NCBI GenBank assembly: GCA_019246575.1
Contig: JAFAQG010000664.1
Location: 1 to 5,210, forward strand
Direction of reading: 5' to 3'
Origin: Acidobacteriaceae bacterium
GTDB lineage: Bacteria; Acidobacteriota; Terriglobia; Bryobacterales; Bryobacteraceae
DNA: 5,210 nt
Shown piece after piece: positions 1 through 5,210 of the stretch. A model generated the notes under the pieces. The model did no database searches and had not been told where the DNA came from. It saw only the letters and a program-made list of their open reading frames with translations. Every line of letters starts with the position of its first letter. Position 1 is the first letter of the stretch. Position numbers and translations under genes: made by a program.

Positions 1-2379
1 CCAGGCGTCGCCTTCCGCGCGAAACTCGAGTGCCGCGACATTACTGTCTTTTGCCGCCGATGCGGTGTCCGGCAGGCCCGCCAATTCACTCGCGAGTGTG
101 CCGCGCCAGCTCAAATATTGGAAGAAACTCGTACGGAGTCCGGAGTCGTAGAACCAGTTCTCGCGCAGAAGTTTTTCGTAAGCGGCGAAATCCTGTGTCG
201 GGCGGTTGCGATAGATCCGCAGCAGATTTTGGACAAAAACGAGATTGTGAGGGAAACGCCGGTGCGCGTAGACATTCACATCTCGGGCAAGAGTGGACGT
301 GCCCGGACTCACGGTCGTAATAAACCGCGCCAGCTCGGACCCCTTGAACGTATCCGTCACCTGGCGCGCCAAATCCCGATAAGCCGTATACTGCCGCCGC
401 CGCAAATAGAAACGCGCCAGCTTGCTCGCCCAAGACATATCCTTGAAATGGCTGAGTGCCTGGCGGTACGTCTGGGTGAGATCGCTATCGAGATCGTTCT
501 GCTCGAGAAAGAGCGCCAGCCGCTCGTAGATACCGGGATCGTCAGGGTTGTGATCGATTTCTCTTCGAAACAGCGCAACCGCGTCCATTTTGCGATCGAG
601 CTGAACGAGTCGCGAAATATATCGATCGAGAACGCGCGCGTAATCGGGCGAGCGTGCGTTCGCTCCCTGCAAATTCTCGCCCGGTGCCGGCCTGAATCTC
701 GAAGCTCGAGTTGCGACGGTTATCGGCGGGCGCGGCCTGACCGCTGTAGATGCTGTATCCCCGATCGGCACGTGATCGCTGCTCGCGGCAAGTTCCGTCA
801 GAAGCCGGTCATACAGCGCCAACTCATTCGGAGTGTTCTTCCTCGCCTCGTAAGCATCGGCCAGCAGGAGAGCAGTATTAACGTATTCGCTCGAGTTACG
901 ATTGCTCGCGAGCCACCGGGGCACGACGCCGATGATGGCATCGTACTGTCCGTAAACCCCGTAGGCGTTGAACAGCTTGGCTTCGAGTTCCGGTGCGCGC
1001 GACGAGTTCGGAAACCGCTGCCTTAAGAGCTCGAGCAGGCGCGAAGCTGACGCGCGATGGAAGTAACTCACCGCGATCTGCGAAGTTTCGCGGTATTGAT
1101 ATTCGGGCGATGTTGTATTGAGCGCGAGCGAAAGGATACCGTTCAGGAACCCGGGATGCGGGTCCATTTGCGCGATGTTCTTATACAGGCTTAGATCGCG
1201 ATTGCCGAAATGTAGCGGCTGCTCGGGTACATCGAGCAACAGCGAGATAAGCGACGCAAGCGCCAGTTCCTTGTCATCTGCCGCCGGATCGCGCAGCTCG
1301 TACAGCATGTAGTAGGCGCGTGCCGATTCGTCGTAATCCTGAACTCTTTGAAACAGCGGCGCGATGACTTTGACTTCCGCCGGTCGCCATGCCGCGTTCG
1401 CGGCCGCTCTCCGCGACTCGAGCGCCAAAAGTTGCTGGTCTGCGACGTCGTTTCGATTCTCCTGCTCGTAGTAGAAGAAGAGGCGCAATGCGGGATCTAA
1501 ATCGGTTGGGTTTGCCGCTGCTGCGCTTTGTGCGTTCGCCAGAAATGCCCGCATCTGATGCGCTTCCGAGAGCGCCTCCGCGTACCGCGCTCTCAAGCTC
1601 TCCGGCCAAAGTGGAGAAAAATTTTTCGAGTAAACCGCGAGCGCGCCGTTTACCCCGTTTTCTACCCGCGCTAAATTTGCGTCCGTCGTGACCGCGAGTT
1701 GAACATCCTTTGGAAATGCCGCTTTCAGCCGCTGTGCTATGGCCGAGGCAGCCGTGCGGTTTCGCTGCTCGACGGCCCAATCGAGATATGCCTGATACGG
1801 CTGGATGTCTTTCGGGTACCTGCGTATCCAGGCTTCGTAGATGTCTTGTCGCCGCGCAGGCGGAAGCAGCGCCTCGTTCGATGACTTGAGCGCCCGCGTA
1901 AATGCCGGCCACTGCGCCTGCCGCTCGTCGGGTTCAAAACGTTCGTGCGGCTGCTCGGAAACGGCGCCTAGCTGAAGAAGCGTGTCGACTTCCTTTTCGA
2001 GCTGCAGCCGGTCGCGATAGAAATTTGCCAGCTCCGTGAGCGCAGTCAGTTTATCGTGCGATTCTGCTGCGCATTTTCTAAAATCGGTTTCCGCCGCATC
2101 GTAGTACTGGAGGCGTTCTTCTTCGCGCGCTCGGATTGAGTAGAGTTCTGCCTCGTGCGGCGATTTTTGGATCAGTGCATCGAGTTGCGACCGCGATTCC
2201 CACGCGGGCCGGACGTGCATCACACTTCCTCCGGGCAGGCCCATGACGCGGAACAGTGCCGCTTCGAGCGCGCTTCCGGCGGCAATGTCTCCTACCCAAA
2301 CGGGGAGCTCGGCACGCAACACGACGGCAGCTGTCGCGACGATGCTTGCCGAAACCAGCCATTTACGGGAGGACTTCAA
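1..2379 (-). CDS. Exported TPR/helical-repeat protein, 3' end beyond the window
   Basis: This reading frame runs 793 codons from TTG at 2379 to the left edge without a stop, so the C-terminus is missing. The first 23 residues look like a Sec signal peptide: basic KSSRK, hydrophobic WLVSASIVATAAVV, and likely cleavage after LRA before ELPV. The mature part is mostly amphipathic helices of TPR/HAT type. The clearest are at about residues 66-138, 342-365, 444-532 and 590-640, the last with the TPR-like stretch REIDHNPDDPGIYERLALFL. A Pro/Arg/Ser/Thr-rich, probably unstructured linker at about 532-578 separates two helical blocks. No catalytic domain is visible. TPR arrays normally bind other proteins, so a periplasmic or surface scaffold role is inferred. 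The gene overlaps the VIT/VWA gene by 17 bases. TTG is chosen because AGGAGG lies 6 bases upstream and the signal peptide is lost from later starts. The reading frame is well supported; the exact partner and role are unknown. Confidence 0.88.
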   Translation of the reverse strand, partial: MKSSRKWLVSASIVATAAVVLRAELPVWVGDIAAGSALEAALFRVMGLPGGSVMHVRPAWESRSQLDALIQKSPHEAELYSIRAREEERLQYYDAAETDFRKCAAESHDKLTALTELANFYRDRLQLEKEVDTLLQLGAVSEQPHERFEPDERQAQWPAFTRALKSSNEALLPPARRQDIYEAWIRRYPKDIQPYQAYLDWAVEQRNRTAASAIAQRLKAAFPKDVQLAVTTDANLARVENGVNGALAVYSKNFSPLWPESLRARYAEALSEAHQMRAFLANAQSAAAANPTDLDPALRLFFYYEQENRNDVADQQLLALESRRAAANAAWRPAEVKVIAPLFQRVQDYDESARAYYMLYELRDPAADDKELALASLISLLLDVPEQPLHFGNRDLSLYKNIAQMDPHPGFLNGILSLALNTTSPEYQYRETSQIAVSYFHRASASRLLELLRQRFPNSSRAPELEAKLFNAYGVYGQYDAIIGVVPRWLASNRNSSEYVNTALLLADAYEARKNTPNELALYDRLLTELAASSDHVPIGDTASTAVRPRPPITVATRASRFRPAPGENLQGANARSPDYARVLDRYISRLVQLDRKMDAVALFRREIDHNPDDPGIYERLALFLEQNDLDSDLTQTYRQALSHFKDMSWASKLARFYLRRRQYTAYRDLARQVTDTFKGSELARFITTVSPGTSTLARDVNVYAHRRFPHNLVFVQNLLRIYRNRPTQDFAAYEKLLRENWFYDSGLRTSFFQYLSWRGTLASELAGLPDTASAAKDSNVAALEFRAEGDAW
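646..786 (-). other. Predicted flexible linker in the TPR protein
   Basis: Codons 532-578 encode a stretch rich in Ser, Thr, Pro, Arg and Gly, including AVRPRPPITV and FRPAPGENLQG, between two helical-repeat blocks. The composition differs sharply from the flanking helices and suggests a hinge or disordered connector. Confidence 0.5.
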
Positions 2380-4675
2380 TCGGGACCTCCTGGTGGCTGA
2401 TGTTATGCGCAATATCTTCCGCAGTCACGTGAATGGAATAGCGGCCGGCAGGCAGGCCGCCCGGAACCGTAAGAACGCCTGTGTTCGCTTTTTCTGTTTC
2501 GTTCCAGCGTAGAGAGAGCGGGTCCGTGCCGTACATCCTCGCCGTGATGGTGCGTGTCGTCCCGGATGCCTGAACGCGCAATTTCAGTTGCTCTCCCGCA
2601 TGCACGCGCTCGAAGGCCACATGAACGCGAAGAATCGGAGGCTGGCTCGAAATGACGAATGTCTTTTGTTCCCGGAACACGTGGCCCTCGCGATCGCGGA
2701 GAATCAGGCGAACCGTATGCGCGCCGTCGGCCAGATCGTCGGGTGCGACAAATCGTGTCTGCCATATGTCCTCGCGCTCGACGTACCGCAGTGGTTTCGT
2801 CAGCCCGAAGGGAAACAGTGCAATAACGGAAGAAATGGACGGGTCTGTGCGAACACGCAATACCGGATCGCCCGGACGGATGAGCCGCGGACGAAGCAGC
2901 GCGCGGGGCGCAGCAAGGAACGACGTGTAGGGCGTAACGAAGTGATATTTGCGAGATAGCGCGATGATCTCGTCGATTGTCGCTTTATCCTCGCCTTCGC
3001 GATCGATTTTTTCGAGCAGTGCGTCGACTCGTGCACGCGCCCAGGTCGCAGGTAGATACGGATGATCTGTGTCCATTGCGGGCAACTCTGCGCGCAGCGA
3101 CGCGCTCGCGGCTCTTGTTCCGGTTCGTGAATCGACTCGAAACTGGGCTCGGCCGGGACTCGTATATTCGCCGACCCACGATGCCTTAGACCCCGGGAAA
3201 TTGTCCTGCGCGAGTCGATAAACAAATCGCGGCTTCGTGGCCGGAGAAATGGCGAGCCTTACCGTGCTGAGCGGTGCAATCCCGATCTTGTGGACGAAAT
3301 TCGCGAGCTTGAATTCCAGCGGTTCGGTGGAATTCACCTGCTCGAACACCCCCGAGTGCTCCGATAGCCGGCGCATCAGCCTGACATTGGCGTCGTCTCC
3401 GATTGCGAGCGCGTAGATATGAGCCCGCTCGTCCGCTGGAACGGTCTTCCATGCAGTGTCGATCGAACCGGCGAACTTCGACCGCCCAAGCGTGCCTTCG
3501 GTCATCTCGCCATCGCTCAGAAGGACGATGTATGCGTCCTGCGCTCTTTGCATAAACGCCGCTTTCAATGCGGCCTCCAGATTTGTGCCGGCGCGCAACT
3601 TGCTCCCGCGGACAAACTCGAGAGCCTTCGCGACGGCATCCGCTGTCGCGGGTTGCGGCTTGGGCGAGAACAGCTGAATCTCCGAGTTGAACACCAGGAC
3701 GTTGAACGCGTCTTGCGGCCCAAGCGAGCGCAAAATGGCCTCGAGCGATTGAAAGCTTCGCTCCAGCTTTTCCCACTGCATGCTCAGCGAGGTGTCGAAC
3801 AGTATCACTACCGTCCGGCTCGTTTGCTGTGGCGTCTTCGATGCTCGCGATTCTTGTAGGATCGCCGAAGCTTCGAAATATCCCGGCTCCGATCCTTCCG
3901 CCCTGTATGCCGTCACCTGCGGAGTCTTTTCGTTCGCAAGCGAATATTTGAGTTCGAGGTCGCTCGCGAGCTCGACATTTTTCGCCTCGAAAGAAGCTGC
4001 AATAGTGTTACGCGTCTGCCGCGTGATCTTCAACGGATACGCCTTGCTGACCGTTTCAAAACTCGCCAGCGGCTGCGCGCTTCGCAGTTCGATCGAAATC
4101 GACAAGCTGTGTACGGTTGCTGGTTGTCCTTGCGACGCCTTTAGCGGAAAAACGAAGTCGCTGCCAAATTGCACAACCGGCACTGCCTGGCGGTACTCGG
4201 CTTCTATCCGCTTGTAACCGTAAGCAGGAATCGGAACGATGTTGACTGTAAATTCAGTCGAATGCTTCGCCTGTCCAGGAGCATTCGATTCGCTCACCTC
4301 GCCCGATTGCAACAGGCCCGGATCGAGAGTCTGGTTTCGAATCTGCTCGTAGAGTTCGTTCGCACGCTTCCGTTCAAGGATCACTCCCGGAATGCGCGTC
4401 AGATCGTCCCATACGGCAAAATCGGATACCGCGGCGTCGCCCGGCAGCGCCAGCGAATAGATCCCTTCGAGATTGGTGTCTTTGTGGTTCTGAAAGACCT
4501 CTTTCAGCGAGACAGTCGCATGGCCGTTGTCGATGCTCACATGAACATCGAGCGATTCGATCGACAGAATCGAGCTGTCCGGTTCGTTCGATCCCGACGG
4601 TATAATCACGCCCGTGTCGCACAACGACATCGTTGCGCTCACAAGGAGCGTTGCGGCCACAGAGAACGTTCTCAT
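2363..4675 (-). CDS. Exported VIT and VWA domain protein
   Basis: This is a complete 770-residue protein. A short hydrophobic leader (about residues 3-19, ending MSLC before DTG) suggests export. A VIT domain (vault protein inter-alpha-trypsin) spans about 33-170, with the typical LEGIYSLALP, VSDFAVWD and NELYEQI segments and ending near VNIVPIPAYG. A VWA domain spans about 288-462. Its MIDAS metal site looks intact: DTSLS (Asp294, Ser296, Ser298), Thr364 in AGTN and Asp388 in SDGE. A conserved-looking helical segment at about 544-588 (WARARVDALL to FVTPYTSFLA) is typical of VIT/VWA proteins. The rest (about 605-770) is beta-rich, perhaps one or two Ig-like domains. There is no LPXTG motif or C-terminal membrane anchor. 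VWA domains with MIDAS bind protein ligands through a divalent metal, so adhesion or complex assembly outside the cytoplasm is likely; the ligand is unknown. The start overlaps the stop of the propeller gene (ATGA), and the end overlaps the TPR gene. Confidence 0.95.
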   Translation of the reverse strand: MRTFSVAATLLVSATMSLCDTGVIIPSGSNEPDSSILSIESLDVHVSIDNGHATVSLKEVFQNHKDTNLEGIYSLALPGDAAVSDFAVWDDLTRIPGVILERKRANELYEQIRNQTLDPGLLQSGEVSESNAPGQAKHSTEFTVNIVPIPAYGYKRIEAEYRQAVPVVQFGSDFVFPLKASQGQPATVHSLSISIELRSAQPLASFETVSKAYPLKITRQTRNTIAASFEAKNVELASDLELKYSLANEKTPQVTAYRAEGSEPGYFEASAILQESRASKTPQQTSRTVVILFDTSLSMQWEKLERSFQSLEAILRSLGPQDAFNVLVFNSEIQLFSPKPQPATADAVAKALEFVRGSKLRAGTNLEAALKAAFMQRAQDAYIVLLSDGEMTEGTLGRSKFAGSIDTAWKTVPADERAHIYALAIGDDANVRLMRRLSEHSGVFEQVNSTEPLEFKLANFVHKIGIAPLSTVRLAISPATKPRFVYRLAQDNFPGSKASWVGEYTSPGRAQFRVDSRTGTRAASASLRAELPAMDTDHPYLPATWARARVDALLEKIDREGEDKATIDEIIALSRKYHFVTPYTSFLAAPRALLRPRLIRPGDPVLRVRTDPSISSVIALFPFGLTKPLRYVEREDIWQTRFVAPDDLADGAHTVRLILRDREGHVFREQKTFVISSQPPILRVHVAFERVHAGEQLKLRVQASGTTRTITARMYGTDPLSLRWNETEKANTGVLTVPGGLPAGRYSIHVTAEDIAHNISHQEVPIEVLP
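2386..2391 (-). promoter_or_regulatory. Ribosome binding site of the TPR gene
   Basis: The minus strand reads AGGAGG here, a full match to the Shine-Dalgarno consensus, followed by 6 bases and then TTG at 2377-2379. The site lies inside the last codons of the VIT/VWA gene (Gln-Glu-Val of HQEVPIEVLP). This decides the TTG start over later ATG codons. Confidence 0.75.
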
Positions 4676-5210
4676 TCGAAAAGAGCGTTCTCCTGAATGC
4701 GCACCAAGCCGTTATCCGTCCCGACGTAAAACCGCCCGCCGTGCTCGTCGAGCGTGGTCACATTCATGGATGGCAGGCCATTGGTAACAAAGCGCCACCG
4801 ATCCTCGCCCCGGCGCAGAATCGCAAGGCCATGTCCCGCTGTGCCGGCATAGAGAGCTCGGGACGTTGCGAGCATCGCATTCGTGTTTATCTCGAACCGT
4901 TTTCCGTTGAAGGCGGGGAAAGAAGTCACATGGCCGCGTTCATCGAAGCGCACCACCCCCGAGCCGTAAGTGCCCAAGTATAGTCTCCCGTCGAAAACTG
5001 CAGACGCGGTGATCCAGTTCTGGCGCAGCTCCGAATTCGCGGTTGTGAAACTGGCCTGCACCAGACCGTTCCTTACGGCCGATATGCCACCCAGCGTTCC
5101 CGCATACACAGCGCCGTCAAGCTCGGCGAGCGTGTAGACGTGATTGTTCACCAGACCGTGGAACGCGTACATGCTCGAGAGCGATCCTTTATCGAAAAAG
5201 CTCAAACCCG
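4672..5210 (-). CDS. Beta-propeller protein, C-terminal part (5' end beyond the window)
   Basis: The frame is open from the right edge to a TGA at 4672-4674, giving about 179 C-terminal codons; the true start lies outside the window. The TTG at 5203-5205 has an in-frame Gly codon before it and no reason to be the start. Four repeats carry a Tyr-x-Gly-Thr core followed by a Gly and hydrophobic residues: YAGT, YLGT, YAGT and YVGT, spaced 42, 43 and 41 residues apart. The last one (TTLDEHGGRFYVGTDNGLVRI) closely resembles the two-component-regulator propeller repeat (Reg_prop), and the general pattern fits beta-propeller blades. No histidine kinase or DNA-binding domain follows, as the protein ends soon after the last blade. 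The missing N-terminal part could add more blades, a signal peptide or another domain. Its stop overlaps the VIT/VWA start, so the two are probably made together. Propellers mostly mediate binding; no enzyme activity can be read from this part. Confidence 0.87.
   Translation of the reverse strand, partial: GLSFFDKGSLSSMYAFHGLVNNHVYTLAELDGAVYAGTLGGISAVRNGLVQASFTTANSELRQNWITASAVFDGRLYLGTYGSGVVRFDERGHVTSFPAFNGKRFEINTNAMLATSRALYAGTAGHGLAILRRGEDRWRFVTNGLPSMNVTTLDEHGGRFYVGTDNGLVRIQENALFE
4690..4694 (-). promoter_or_regulatory. Possible ribosome binding site of the VIT/VWA gene
   Basis: AGGAG on the minus strand lies 14 bases before the ATG at 4673-4675, inside the last codons of the propeller gene. 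The spacing is longer than the usual 5-9 bases, so initiation probably also depends on ribosomes ending at the overlapping ATGA. Confidence 0.4.
4717..5106 (-). repeat. Four propeller blade repeats (protein level)
   Basis: The Y-x-G-T cores are encoded at 5095-5106, 4969-4980, 4840-4851 and 4717-4728. The period is 41-43 codons, matching one blade of a beta-propeller. The repetition is at the protein level; the DNA of the four units has diverged and I see no long identical DNA repeat. Confidence 0.75.

Noticed and set aside
118..1026. Open plus-strand frame of 302 codons
   Set aside because: It lies exactly codon-on-codon antisense to the TPR gene, is Arg-rich without domain features, and arises because the GC-rich sense strand rarely uses TTA, CTA or TCA codons.
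1274..1912. Minus-strand frame of 212 codons
   Set aside because: It is in another frame of the same strand as the TPR gene and has a biased Arg/Gly/Ser/Ala composition with no recognisable fold; the TPR frame covers the region fully and has coherent helical repeats.
3186..3776. Minus-strand frame of 196 codons
   Set aside because: It overlaps the VWA domain in another frame, while the VWA frame shows intact catalogued motifs here.
4601..4606. TATAAT hexamer on the plus strand
   Set aside because: It lies inside the VIT/VWA coding region in the antisense direction, has no convincing -35 element 16-18 bases upstream, and no plus-strand gene follows.
25..5179. Nine CTCGAG palindromes, six of them in the first 1.4 kb
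   Set aside because: This is more than chance suggests, but the hexamer readily arises from frequent Leu-Glu or Ser-Ser/Arg-Ala type codon pairs in a GC-rich genome, and the sites have no regular spacing or shared flanks that would suggest binding sites.
5203..5205. TTG as the start of the propeller gene
   Set aside because: The frame remains open to the window edge, no Shine-Dalgarno sequence can be judged, and a start here would leave too few blades for a closed propeller.

Overview
The window comes from a GC-rich bacterial genome and is coding on the minus strand almost end to end. The VIT/VWA gene resembles proteins I know from Acidobacteriota, particularly the Solibacter/Bryobacterales group. 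That placement rests on remembered family resemblance, not on a search. I see no RNA gene, mobile element, CRISPR array, integrase or phage gene.

Reading along the minus strand (right to left), three genes follow each other without gaps. (1) The 3' part of a beta-propeller gene (4672-5210) enters from beyond the right edge and shows four regular blade-like repeats. (2) A complete 770-codon gene (2363-4675) encodes an exported VIT + VWA protein with an intact MIDAS metal site. (3) A very long TPR/helical-repeat gene starts at a TTG codon (2379) inside the end of the VIT/VWA gene. It stays open for 793 codons to the left edge, where it is cut off. It is easily missed because its start is TTG and its stop lies outside the window.

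The junctions are a 4-base ATGA overlap (propeller/VWA) and a 17-base overlap (VWA/TPR), the latter with a strong Shine-Dalgarno sequence placed inside VWA codons. This points to one co-transcribed, translationally coupled operon. Both genes whose N-termini are visible begin with export signals, so the products probably work together outside the cytoplasm. A plausible but unproven picture is a cell-envelope protein-interaction module made of a propeller, a metal-dependent VWA adhesion/scaffold protein and a large helical-repeat scaffold. No enzymatic domain is visible. There is no intergenic stretch of any length, so no promoter or terminator is expected inside the window; both should lie outside it.
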